Below, in pieces: positions 1 to 5,762 of a stretch of DNA of 5,762 nucleotides (within the stretch, counting starts at the first letter, position 1; every line of letters begins with the position of its first letter). The notes beneath the pieces are model-generated. The model did not search any database. It was not told where the DNA came from and was given only the letters and a program-made list of their open reading frames with translations. Position numbers and translations under genes: made by a program. This DNA comes from an uncultured Bacteroidales bacterium (lineage in GTDB: Bacteria > Bacteroidota > Bacteroidia > Bacteroidales > UBA932): assembly GCA_934726455.1 (NCBI GenBank), contig CAKVDS010000069.1, positions 1 to 5,762 on the forward strand. Reading direction: 5' to 3'.

Positions 1-168
1 CTGGAGAAGTCCATGTCGGAATGCATATCCGAGTTGCGTTTTCTGACAGAGCAGCTGCGCAAGGCGAGGTCTGAAACTGAAGAGAGGATCAGGCGTCTGG
101 AGGCGGAGCGTGATGTCCTCCGAGAGAACAACGAGATAGTGGAGAAATACTTGAAAAAGAGGTCTTAG
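1..168 (+). CDS. C-terminal end of a small coiled-coil protein (partial, 5' end outside window)
   Basis: The first frame is open from base 1 to a TAG stop at 166-168, giving the last 55 residues of a protein whose start is outside the window. The visible part is almost entirely charged (Glu, Lys, Arg) with Leu/Ile spacing suggestive of one long alpha-helical coiled coil; it ends in a basic YLKKRS tail. It has none of the C-terminal features I would expect of IS66 TnpB. It ends 38 nt before the transposase start, on the same strand and without an obvious terminator between, so it is probably co-transcribed and part of the same insertion sequence. By inference it may be an accessory protein that pairs with the coiled-coil N-terminus of the transposase. 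It could instead be a different gene interrupted by the IS. The reading frame is secure; its function is not. Confidence 0.6.
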   Translation: MEKSMSECISELRFLTEQLRKARSETEERIRRLEAERDVLRENNEIVEKYLKKRS

Positions 169-170
169 CT

Positions 171-202
171 ATTGCGTAACTCGTTAAAATTTAGTAACTT
201 TA
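171..202 (+). promoter_or_regulatory. Possible Bacteroidota-type promoter upstream of the transposase
   Basis: TAACTTTA at 195-202 partly matches the Bacteroidota -7 consensus TAnnTTTG, and ATTG at 171-174 is a three-of-four match to the -33 TTTG, with a 20-nt gap. If used, transcription would start very close to the ATG at 207, giving an almost leaderless message. Both boxes are imperfect and the region is AT-rich, so this is a weak call. Confidence 0.2.
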
Positions 203-206
203 TAAC

Positions 207-2048
207 ATGAAAACGATGCAGGACATAAGCCGGAAGGAGTACGGGATACTGGCGTGCGAGAACGTGCGTCTGACGAATCTTGCTGCGAGCCAGTCCGCCA
301 GAATCCGTTTCCTTGAAGAAGAGAACGGCTGTATTGCATCGGAAATGAGCGAGAAAGAACGCCTGTGTCTGGAGTTTGAAAAACAAGCGCAATATTGGAA
401 GTCCAAGTACGAATCGGAACACACTGCTCATGAGGCGTCCCTCTCCAGAGAGGAATCTTTGAAGAGGGAGAATGCCGAACTGAAGTCCAGGCAGTCGAAC
501 CTCGAGTCGTTGGCGAAGGACGCCGGGACTGACTACGAGTCCGTGGTGAACCTTATCCGCCGCAGGGTGTTCAACACCAACAGTGACGCCACGCGATACC
601 TCAACGGGGAAGTGGGCGTGTCGGACGCGCGCCTGTCGGGGCTGAACCTGAACGACCTTGTGAAGGAGATAAGGCGCAGGTATGTGGATGAGGAGCAGGC
701 GGAGTCCCGCTCGGAAGGAGAGATAAAAGTGACCTCCGGACCGAAGCGTGGCCGCGGCAGCGTCAAGGGCGTGAAGAAGCCGAGGCGCGTCTATACCGGA
801 ACGCTGCTGTCAAGGATGGGTATTGACGCGTCCGATCTGCCTGCCGGATCGAAGCTGATCCGCAGGCGCAAGAAGGACGGCACGGTGGGCTACGATGAAT
901 GGGTCGTGGTGGTGTATGACTATATCCCTGGTCAGGTAGGCCGCCGTGAATATGTGGTGGGTCGTTTCAATGTTCCCGGGGATGATCCGAAAAACAGCAA
1001 AGGTCCTCAACTGGTAACGGAAGGGGCATACGTCAGTGCCGCATTCGCCCGATTTTATTTTGTGTCGAAGATAGAACTGGGAATGAGCGAGAACCGCATA
1101 CTGAGCGCATTCAAGTCGATGCATGCGGAGATACCCCAGTCGACATTGAACTGTTGGATGCACAAGGTGATGAAGTGTCTCAGAGAATCCCTTCAAGGCC
1201 ATATGCTTGAAGAACTGAGGAAATCGACATACGTGCAGAATGACGAGACGCGTATAGACGTGCGAAGCGTGTTGGACGGGAAAGAGGAATACCGCACGGA
1301 ATACATCCACGGCTGCATATCGACGGAGCGGCGGCTGGCGGTGATGCTGTACGAGGAGGGGAGCCGCAGTGCGGAGGTGCAGCTGGAAAACATCTTCAAG
1401 GGGTCGTCAATAGAGGCTTTCACCTGCGACAAGGCGGCGATATACGGTACAATAGAGCGTTGCATGGTGGAATATGGGGTGATGCGTGCGGCGTGCTGGT
1501 TCCACGGCCGCCATTATCTTGTGGACGCATACATCTCGGACAAGCGTCTCGGGCCGGTGATAGAGATGGCGAACACGCTGTTCCTGATAGAGCGGGAATG
1601 CGTGGACAAGCCGGCGTGGCTGCGTTTGAAATACCGCAAGGAACATAGCCTCCCGATAGTTGATGCGATAATGCGACGTTTGAAGGCGATGCGCGGGGAC
1701 AGCAGTTACGGGACTTTGGTCCAACGTGCGGTGAACTATATACTGGACGATGAGCAGTCATTCAGGATGTTCCTTACGGACGGGCGGATAATGATGCACA
1801 ACAACACAGCGGAGCGCATGTTCCGCCACATAGCCATGGGGCGTCGGAACTGGCTCCACAGCGGGAGCCATGATGGGGCGTGCAACATAGCGTTCATGTA
1901 CTCGCTGCTGGAGAGCTGCAAGCTGAACGGGCTGGACTTCGGCGATTATATCGAGGATGTGATGAATCGCATCTCGGAAGGCGATACGGACTATCAGTCG
2001 ATGATAGCATGCAACTACAGGCCTCGGACGAAGGCGGCGGTGTCGTAA
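207..2048 (+). CDS. tnpC: IS66-family DDE transposase (TnpC type)
   Basis: This 613-residue protein is the recombinase that cuts and joins the element's DNA ends. Residues about 15-105 form a charged coiled coil, the likely counterpart of the IS66 leucine-zipper region. NLIRRRVFNTNSD at 115-127 resembles the family's L-RR-LFG-SSE motif, and a basic linker lies at about 178-194. The catalytic core is clear: first Asp in NDET (D346), second Asp in CDKAAIYG (D408) followed by the C-x-x-H-x-R motif (C430, H433, R435), and the Glu in NNTAERMFR (E536), followed by the GRRNWLHSGSHDG and LNGLDFGDYI blocks typical of IS66 C-termini. All three acidic residues are intact with no frameshift, so the enzyme may be active. 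It is longer than the roughly 500 residues common in the family. The segment where most members carry a Cys-rich zinc finger has no cysteine here: none occurs between about residue 55 and C316. The ATG at 207 lacks a Shine-Dalgarno but fits the start of the coiled coil. Confidence 0.93.
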   Translation: MKTMQDISRKEYGILACENVRLTNLAASQSARIRFLEEENGCIASEMSEKERLCLEFEKQAQYWKSKYESEHTAHEASLSREESLKRENAELKSRQSNLESLAKDAGTDYESVVNLIRRRVFNTNSDATRYLNGEVGVSDARLSGLNLNDLVKEIRRRYVDEEQAESRSEGEIKVTSGPKRGRGSVKGVKKPRRVYTGTLLSRMGIDASDLPAGSKLIRRRKKDGTVGYDEWVVVVYDYIPGQVGRREYVVGRFNVPGDDPKNSKGPQLVTEGAYVSAAFARFYFVSKIELGMSENRILSAFKSMHAEIPQSTLNCWMHKVMKCLRESLQGHMLEELRKSTYVQNDETRIDVRSVLDGKEEYRTEYIHGCISTERRLAVMLYEEGSRSAEVQLENIFKGSSIEAFTCDKAAIYGTIERCMVEYGVMRAACWFHGRHYLVDAYISDKRLGPVIEMANTLFLIERECVDKPAWLRLKYRKEHSLPIVDAIMRRLKAMRGDSSYGTLVQRAVNYILDDEQSFRMFLTDGRIMMHNNTAERMFRHIAMGRRNWLHSGSHDGACNIAFMYSLLESCKLNGLDFGDYIEDVMNRISEGDTDYQSMIACNYRPRTKAAVS

Positions 2049-2126
2049 ATCGCCTTGACAGAAAAATAATCAGGAAAACATAAAAACCGAGCTCCGTAAC
2101 GTCTTGAAACTGAACAGGACGGTAGG

Positions 2127-3248
2127 ATGGTAGTTTACAAAAGAATCGGCGACCTTATCTCTGAGGAATCCATGTCGTCAGAAGATTATGTGGCATTCGA
2201 GCGGGAGTATGCGGCAGAACTCCGATGGGAGGCCGAAGCGGAAGCCCGTTTGCAAAAGAATAGAGAGGATTATGAATACCGGAAGAAACTTGGCAGGAAA
2301 ACGTTGGGATATGTTCCTGATGGCTTAAAGCTGGATTATAATAAGATATATGGAGACTATGCAGACAGAGTGTTCAAGTGGCATCCCAGAAATGCAGATG
2401 ACTTCATGTATCAGGTCCGTTCGCTTGAGCGTATATGTCAGGCCTCCGCAGCCAGATGTATAGATAATGGACGTCCGGATGCTGCTTATGTGCAGGCTTA
2501 TGAAGTTTGTCGCAGGTTGCCTGTGTGGATGTCCGGCATGGAGTGCGGGGAATATGTGGATGCATATCGGAACCGTTTGCGAAAAACAGTTGTGGAATGC
2601 TATTCCGGTGCTGTCAATGCTGCTCTCGCATGGAACAACATTGAAAAGTTGAAGGAAATCAATGCTTTGATATGCTCGCATAGTGCCCGATATGCCGTCC
2701 TTGGCCTTAAGCCACAGAAAATCATCAGCTTGTGTGGAGATGAAAATATAAAAGGTGAGCCAACCGAAGTTAAACGTAATCCTAATAGAGACGAATACTT
2801 GGAGCAATTGGCGCAAGCCAGATATGAGCAACATAGAGTTGCAGAAGCAGCAGAACGCAAGTCGTTGATTCCGCTTAATGAAGATTACGAAGCGAACATA
2901 TTTGGACGGTTCAAATATGATTGCGACTATATTGCCGCGCTTATGGCAGACGAGGAACGGAGAATTCATTCCTTATGCGAAAATAAGCAGTATGCTGAAG
3001 GTGCACTGAGGCTGATGCAGCTCGTCAAATCCATGTGCCGGCATTTCGTGATCGACGAACATTATAACTACTTTGACGATCTATATGCCCCAGAGTATGT
3101 CATTAATGATCTTGTGCGTTATTTCAATGAACTGATCCAAAAGGGAGTCATTCCCGATGAAGTCTGGTCTTTCTTACGGTCGTCAAGCGAAGAAATAATG
3201 TCTTCGGAAGCCGCGAAAGAATATGGTATTCCAAGAAGGTTGTTTTAA
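2127..3248 (+). CDS. Unrecognised 373-residue protein, probable IS66 passenger gene
   Basis: I do not recognise this family and assign no function. The protein is soluble-looking: no signal peptide, no membrane segment, many charged residues and about ten scattered cysteines without a metal-binding spacing. The first 55 residues are acidic and likely helical, followed by a basic RKKLGRK patch. Two stretches, about residues 69-160 and 252-335, look alike: each begins with a DY...I(Y/F)G element and has a CR(R/H) motif 46-54 residues later (C128 and C304), suggesting a duplicated helical, perhaps TPR-like, unit. The gene starts 78 nt after the transposase stop with no terminator between, so the two are probably co-transcribed. 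A hand count of 2641-2700 gives 26 G/C of 60, against 36 of 60 at 1561-1620 in the transposase and 41 of 60 at 4141-4200 in rfbA, so its base composition differs from both neighbours. It lies before the likely IS right end, hence passenger; it could instead be a host gene if the IS ends earlier. Confidence 0.8.
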   Translation: MVVYKRIGDLISEESMSSEDYVAFEREYAAELRWEAEAEARLQKNREDYEYRKKLGRKTLGYVPDGLKLDYNKIYGDYADRVFKWHPRNADDFMYQVRSLERICQASAARCIDNGRPDAAYVQAYEVCRRLPVWMSGMECGEYVDAYRNRLRKTVVECYSGAVNAALAWNNIEKLKEINALICSHSARYAVLGLKPQKIISLCGDENIKGEPTEVKRNPNRDEYLEQLAQARYEQHRVAEAAERKSLIPLNEDYEANIFGRFKYDCDYIAALMADEERRIHSLCENKQYAEGALRLMQLVKSMCRHFVIDEHYNYFDDLYAPEYVINDLVRYFNELIQKGVIPDEVWSFLRSSSEEIMSSEAAKEYGIPRRLF

Positions 3249-3249
3249 T

Positions 3250-3357
3250 CGGCCGGCATAAGCCCTTATTCGGAGTGCATTGACACCGCAGGGAGGCGTC
3301 CTCTTGCGAAAACACCTCCCCTTGGCCGGATGAACGTTGCCACAAGCAGTCATCCGG
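3250..3357 (+). other. Non-coding stretch with GC-rich hairpins at the end of the IS
   Basis: Nothing coding is supported between the passenger gene stop and rfbA. Directly after the stop the sequence can fold: 3291-3299 (GGGAGGCGT) pairs with 3312-3320 (ACACCTCCC) with one mismatch, optionally enclosed by CGGCC at 3250-3254 with GGCCG at 3324-3328. An 8-bp perfect inverted repeat follows, CCGGATGA at 3326-3333 and TCATCCGG at 3350-3357, with a 16-nt loop. The two structures share bases 3326-3328, so the outer stem and the second hairpin compete. None is followed by a T-run. They could be transcript-stabilising or transposition-related structures; the role is unknown. Confidence 0.4.
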
Positions 3358-3370
3358 TAGGTCAAAAAAT

Positions 3371-3414
3371 ACAGAGTACCCATTCATGATAGAATAAATA
3401 CTCTGTTTTGTTTT
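3371..3414 (+). terminator. Rho-independent terminator after the passenger gene
   Basis: ACAGAGTA (3371-3378) and TACTCTGT (3399-3406) form a perfect 8-bp stem; inside the loop ATTC (3382-3385) can pair with GAAT (3392-3395) to extend it across a 3-by-3 internal loop. The stem runs straight into TTTTGTTTT (3406-3414). An A-rich run on the 5' side (3364-3369) means it could also work on the minus strand. It ends transcription of the IS genes about 20 nt before the proposed IS end, which would shield rfbA from read-through. The stem is AT-rich, so efficiency is uncertain. Confidence 0.6.
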
Positions 3415-3437
3415 GTCAACGTTTGTGAGGCGCTTAT
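3412..3437 (-). repeat. Probable right terminal inverted repeat of the IS66 element
   Basis: Read outward-in on the minus strand from 3437, the sequence begins ATAAGCGCCTCACAAACG, close to the GTAAGCG start known for IS66 ends. It lies directly after the terminator and before the rfbA leader, where an element boundary would be expected. The exact end base (3437 or 3438) and the length of the repeat cannot be fixed without the left copy, which is outside the window. Confidence 0.4.
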
Positions 3438-3446
3438 CTCTCACTC

Positions 3447-3481
3447 TTGATAATTTCTACACTGCGAAGTTAGTAACTTTT
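3447..3481 (+). promoter_or_regulatory. Possible promoter of the rfbACD operon
   Basis: TAACTTTT at 3474-3481 matches seven of the eight positions of the Bacteroidota -7 box TAnnTTTG, lacking only the last G. A weak -33 candidate is TTGA at 3447-3450, but its 23-nt gap is longer than usual. Transcription would start around 3487, leaving a leader of roughly 38 nt. The -7 box overlaps a perfect odd palindrome, AAGTTAGTAACTT (3467-3479), which could be an operator or chance. It lies in host DNA next to the IS end, so the insertion may have removed the original upstream control region. Confidence 0.25.
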
Positions 3482-3486
3482 TTCTG

Positions 3487-3502
3487 ATTTGCAAACGCAA
3501 AT
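3487..3502 (+). repeat. Short inverted repeat in the rfbA leader
   Basis: ATTTGC at 3487-3492 and GCAAAT at 3497-3502 form a perfect 6-bp inverted repeat around a 4-nt AAAC spacer. It lies just after the possible -7 box and 22 nt before the rfbA ATG, so it could be a small leader hairpin or a protein-binding site. It is short and AT-rich, and no function is claimed. Confidence 0.3.
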
Positions 3503-3524
3503 AGAAGTCCCCAACCCATAACCC

Positions 3525-4430
3525 ATGAAAGGCATAGTACTGGCAGGTGGGAGCGGTACGCGACTGTACCCTATCACCAAGGGCATCAGCAAGCAGCTGA
3601 TGCCGATATATGACAAACCTATGGTGTACTATCCCGTCAGCGTCCTGATGCTGGCCGGGATACGTGACATCCTGATCATCTCCACCCCTTATGACCTGCC
3701 GGGATTCCGCCGGCTTCTCGGTGACGGCTCGGACTACGGTGTCCATTTCGAATACGCGGAGCAGCCGTCCCCCGACGGTCTGGCACAGGCGTTCACGATA
3801 GGGGAGAAGTTCATCGGGGACGACTCCGTCTGCCTGGTTCTGGGCGACAACATCTTCCACGGCTCGGGCTTCACCGGCATGCTGAGGCAGGCTGTCCGCA
3901 CGGCGGAGCAGGAGGGGAAGGCAACGGTGTTCGGCTACTGGGTGAGTGACCCGGAATGCTACGGGGTGGCCGAGTTCGACGAGACAGGCAACTGCCTCTC
4001 GATTGAGGAGAAACCTTCAAAGCCGAAGAGCAACTACGCAGTGGTGGGCCTGTACTTCTACCCCAACAGGGTGGTGGAGGTGGCGAAACACATCCGGCCG
4101 TCGGCACGTGGAGAATACGAGATCACCACGGTCAATCAGGAGTTCCTCGGCTGCGGCGAGCTCAAGGTCCAGACGCTCGGTCGCGGGTTCGCATGGCTGG
4201 ACACCGGCACGCATGACAGCCTGGCGGAGGCCTCGAACTACGTGGAGACCATCGAGAAGCGCCAGGGGCTGAAGATCGCCTGCCTGGAGGGGATCGCCTA
4301 CCGCAGCGGCTGGATAGACGAGGCGCGCATGCTCGAACTGGCTAGGCCGATGCTGAAGAACCAGTACGGCCAATACCTCCTGCAGGTGATAGAAGAACTG
4401 AAAGAGACGGGCAAACCAAATCTTGACTGA
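3525..4430 (+). CDS. rfbA: Glucose-1-phosphate thymidylyltransferase
   Basis: RfbA (RmlA) joins dTTP and glucose-1-phosphate to give dTDP-glucose and pyrophosphate, the first and usually feedback-inhibited step of dTDP-L-rhamnose synthesis in the cytoplasm. The 301-residue length is normal for the family. The nucleotide-binding signature GGSGTRL is at residues 8-14, followed by the KQLMPIYDKPMVYYP block (23-37) that binds the substrates. LGDNIFHG supplies the first metal-binding aspartate (D108) and WLDTGTHDSL the second (D226). EEKP (about 165) and the EYEITTVN segment are also typical. The ATG at 3525 gives the expected MKGIVLAGG start. It is the first gene of the operon, preceded by 87 nt of host leader after the IS end. 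G+C is high relative to the passenger gene. The assignment is secure. Confidence 0.97.
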   Translation: MKGIVLAGGSGTRLYPITKGISKQLMPIYDKPMVYYPVSVLMLAGIRDILIISTPYDLPGFRRLLGDGSDYGVHFEYAEQPSPDGLAQAFTIGEKFIGDDSVCLVLGDNIFHGSGFTGMLRQAVRTAEQEGKATVFGYWVSDPECYGVAEFDETGNCLSIEEKPSKPKSNYAVVGLYFYPNRVVEVAKHIRPSARGEYEITTVNQEFLGCGELKVQTLGRGFAWLDTGTHDSLAEASNYVETIEKRQGLKIACLEGIAYRSGWIDEARMLELARPMLKNQYGQYLLQVIEELKETGKPNLD

Positions 4431-4434
4431 TACC

Positions 4435-5013
4435 ATGGAAGTGATAAAGACAAACATAGACGGCGTGTTCATCATCGAGCCGAGGGTGTTCAGTGACGCG
4501 CGCGGATACTTCTTCGAGAGCTTCTCCCAGAGGGAGTTCGATCAAAAGGTGAGGAAAATTAACTTCGTGCAGGACAACGAGTCAAAGTCCAGCTACGGGG
4601 TGATGCGCGGCCTGCATTTTCAGGCTCCGCCGTTCTCGCAGAGCAAGCTGGTGCGCTGCGTTCGCGGCAGGGTGCTGGACGTTGCGGTGGACATCCGCAG
4701 GGGAAGCCCCACCTACGGGCAGCACGTGGCCGTCGAACTGAGCGAGGACAACCATCGCCAGTTCTTCATCCCAAGAGGCTTCGCGCACGGCTTCGCCGTG
4801 CTGAGCGAGACGGCGGTCTTCCAGTACAAGTGCGACAATTTCTATCACCCCGAAGCCGACGGCGGTATCAGCATTCTGGACAGCAGTCTCGGCATCGACT
4901 GGCGCACCCCAACGGAGCACGCCATCTTGAGCGACAAGGACACGAAGCACCCGTTGCTGAAGGGCTTCGCGAGTCCGTTTTCATACGACATGAATCTTTA
5001 TCCGGAATTATAG
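4435..5013 (+). CDS. rfbC: dTDP-4-dehydrorhamnose 3,5-epimerase
   Basis: RfbC (RmlC) epimerises dTDP-4-keto-6-deoxy-glucose at C3 and C5 to dTDP-4-keto-L-rhamnose, the third step of the pathway. The 192-residue protein is a cupin of normal family length. Family blocks in order are EPRVFSDARGYFFESF (15-30), QDNES (46-50), MRGLHFQ with the catalytic base H61, VRGRVLDVAVDIRRGSPTYG (76-95), FFIPRGFAHGF (110-120), and FQYKCDNFY with the likely catalytic Tyr Y131. D169 in SDKD is the probable Asp partner of H61. I start it at the ATG at 4435; an in-frame TTG at 4423 would add four residues and overlap rfbA, but MEVIKTNIDGVF is the natural beginning of this family in Bacteroidales. It begins 4 nt after the rfbA stop and ends 4 nt before rfbD, so the genes are surely co-transcribed. 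Confidence 0.96.
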   Translation: MEVIKTNIDGVFIIEPRVFSDARGYFFESFSQREFDQKVRKINFVQDNESKSSYGVMRGLHFQAPPFSQSKLVRCVRGRVLDVAVDIRRGSPTYGQHVAVELSEDNHRQFFIPRGFAHGFAVLSETAVFQYKCDNFYHPEADGGISILDSSLGIDWRTPTEHAILSDKDTKHPLLKGFASPFSYDMNLYPEL

Positions 5014-5017
5014 AAAT

Positions 5018-5762
5018 ATGAACATACTTGTGACAGGAGCCAACGGCCAGCTCGGCAACGAGATACGCCTGATGGCCAAAGGCTCGGAGGACAGCTATGT
5101 CTTCACTGACGTGACGGAGCAGGAGGGGGTCGATACGACAAGGCTCGACATAACCGATCCCGATGCAGTCAGGAGGATCGTCAGAGAAAAACATATAGAC
5201 GCCATCGTCAACTGTGCGGCATATACCAATGTCGATGCCGCAGAAAGCAACGAGGCTCTGGCGGAGAATCTCAATGCCCAGGCCCCGAGGAACCTCGCTG
5301 TAGCGATGAAAGAGGTTGACGGCTGGCTGGTACAGATCTCCACTGACTACGTCTTCGGCAAGGAGCCGTACAACACACCGTGCACGGAGGACCGCCACGG
5401 GACTCCGACTGGCGTGTACGGACTAACCAAACTCCACGGTGAGCAGATGGTGATGGTCACGGGATGCAAATACATCATCATCCGCACCGCTTGGCTGTAC
5501 AGCGAGTTCGGGAAGAACTTCTGCAAGACCATGCTCGGCCTTACCGCGACGAAACCGTCTCTCAAGGTCGTGTTTGACCAGTGCGGCACCCCGACATACG
5601 CCGGAGATCTGGCTGCTGCGATCCTCACCATCCTGAAGAATCCGGTGAAAGGAATATACCACTACAGCAACGAGGGCGTGTGCTCATGGTACGACTTCAC
5701 CAAGATGATCGCCGAGTACAGCGGCCACAACGGATGCGACATACAGCCGTGCCACTCGGACG
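5018..5762 (+). CDS. rfbD: dTDP-4-dehydrorhamnose reductase (partial, 3' end outside window)
   Basis: RfbD (RmlD) reduces dTDP-4-keto-L-rhamnose with NAD(P)H to dTDP-L-rhamnose, the last step of the pathway. The frame is open from the ATG at 5018 to the window edge, giving 248 residues of the usual 280-300. It is an extended short-chain dehydrogenase/reductase: the Rossmann motif TGANGQLG is at residues 6-13, NCAAYTNVDAAE follows in the 60s-70s, and the catalytic triad is visible as the Thr of STDYVFG (T109) and Y134-x-x-x-K138 in YGLTK. RTAWLYSEFGKNF and the FDQCGTPTYAGDLA block, typical of RmlD substrate binding, come next. The start is 4 nt after the rfbC stop with an A-rich leader and no Shine-Dalgarno. 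No frameshift is seen. In Bacteroidales rfbB often follows, but it is not in this window. Confidence 0.95.
   Translation, partial: MNILVTGANGQLGNEIRLMAKGSEDSYVFTDVTEQEGVDTTRLDITDPDAVRRIVREKHIDAIVNCAAYTNVDAAESNEALAENLNAQAPRNLAVAMKEVDGWLVQISTDYVFGKEPYNTPCTEDRHGTPTGVYGLTKLHGEQMVMVTGCKYIIIRTAWLYSEFGKNFCKTMLGLTATKPSLKVVFDQCGTPTYAGDLAAAILTILKNPVKGIYHYSNEGVCSWYDFTKMIAEYSGHNGCDIQPCHSD

Larger units (their letters stand above)
1..3437 (+). mobile_element. IS66-family insertion sequence with passenger gene (left end outside window)
   Basis: The element is defined by the IS66-type DDE transposase at 207-2048. The right boundary is placed at about 3437, where the minus strand reads ATAAGCGCCTCACAAACG, resembling the GTAAGCG-type termini of IS66 elements. 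No comparable terminus is visible in the 78 nt between the transposase and the next gene, so the 373-residue gene at 2127-3248 most likely lies inside the element. IS66 elements normally duplicate 8 bp of target; if the end is at 3437 the duplicated bases would be 3438-3445 (CTCTCACT). The matching left copy is outside the window, so neither the inverted repeat pair nor the duplication can be checked here. That an IS66 element is present is clear; the right boundary is an inference. Confidence 0.6.

Noticed and set aside
810..1310. 166-codon minus-strand frame inside the transposase
   Set aside because: Antisense to a well-supported transposase core; shadow of GC-rich codons.
2049..2126. IS right end directly after the transposase
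   Set aside because: No GTAAGCG-like terminal sequence is visible in these 78 nt on either strand, whereas one is seen near 3437; not fully excluded.
2325..2969. 214-codon open frame on the minus strand
   Set aside because: It lies wholly antisense to the 373-residue gene, has no recognisable motif, and its composition is that of a reverse-frame shadow.
3148..3444. 98-codon minus-strand open frame over the passenger gene end and IS tail
   Set aside because: It crosses the terminator hairpin and the proposed IS end and overlaps the passenger gene C-terminus; no family features.
4423..4437. TTG start for rfbC adding four residues
   Set aside because: It would overlap the rfbA stop; the ATG at 4435 gives the usual family N-terminus and a 4-nt gap like the one before rfbD.
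4017..4475. 152-codon minus-strand frame across the rfbA/rfbC junction
   Set aside because: Antisense to two secure enzymes with intact catalytic motifs; spurious.
1..5762. CRISPR array, tRNA, rRNA or riboswitch
   Set aside because: No regularly spaced repeats, no cloverleaf and no recognised aptamer core were seen on either strand by eye.

Overview
The window looks like a Bacteroidales chromosome fragment (phylum Bacteroidota). The dTDP-rhamnose proteins read like Bacteroides/Alistipes-type RfbA, RfbC and RfbD. Start codons lack good Shine-Dalgarno sequences, as is usual in that phylum, and a divergent IS66-family transposase is present. The high G+C of the rfb genes would suit a GC-rich genus such as Alistipes, but genus cannot be fixed from this window. 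Every gene I can support is on the + strand.

Left part (1 to about 3437) is most of an IS66-family insertion sequence whose left end lies outside the window. It holds the last 55 codons of a small coiled-coil protein, the 613-residue DDE transposase (TnpC type, 207-2048), an unrecognised 373-residue gene (2127-3248) that I read as a passenger gene, and a structured non-coding tail. The tail contains several hairpins, one with a T-rich run typical of a Rho-independent terminator, and ends in an IS66-like terminal sequence at about 3437.

Right part (about 3438 to 5762) is host DNA: a short leader with a possible promoter, then three tightly packed genes, rfbA, rfbC and rfbD, the last cut by the window edge. 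They encode glucose-1-phosphate thymidylyltransferase, dTDP-4-keto-6-deoxyglucose 3,5-epimerase and dTDP-4-keto-rhamnose reductase. With the dehydratase RfbB, which is not in the window and may lie downstream, they make dTDP-L-rhamnose for surface polysaccharide. Gaps of 4 nt between genes imply one operon.

The IS sits immediately upstream of the rhamnose operon in the same orientation, with its terminator placed to stop transposon transcripts before rfbA. The most unusual part is the IS itself: a transposase without the family's cysteine zinc-finger region, a coiled-coil protein where TnpB would be expected, and a lower-GC passenger gene of unknown function.
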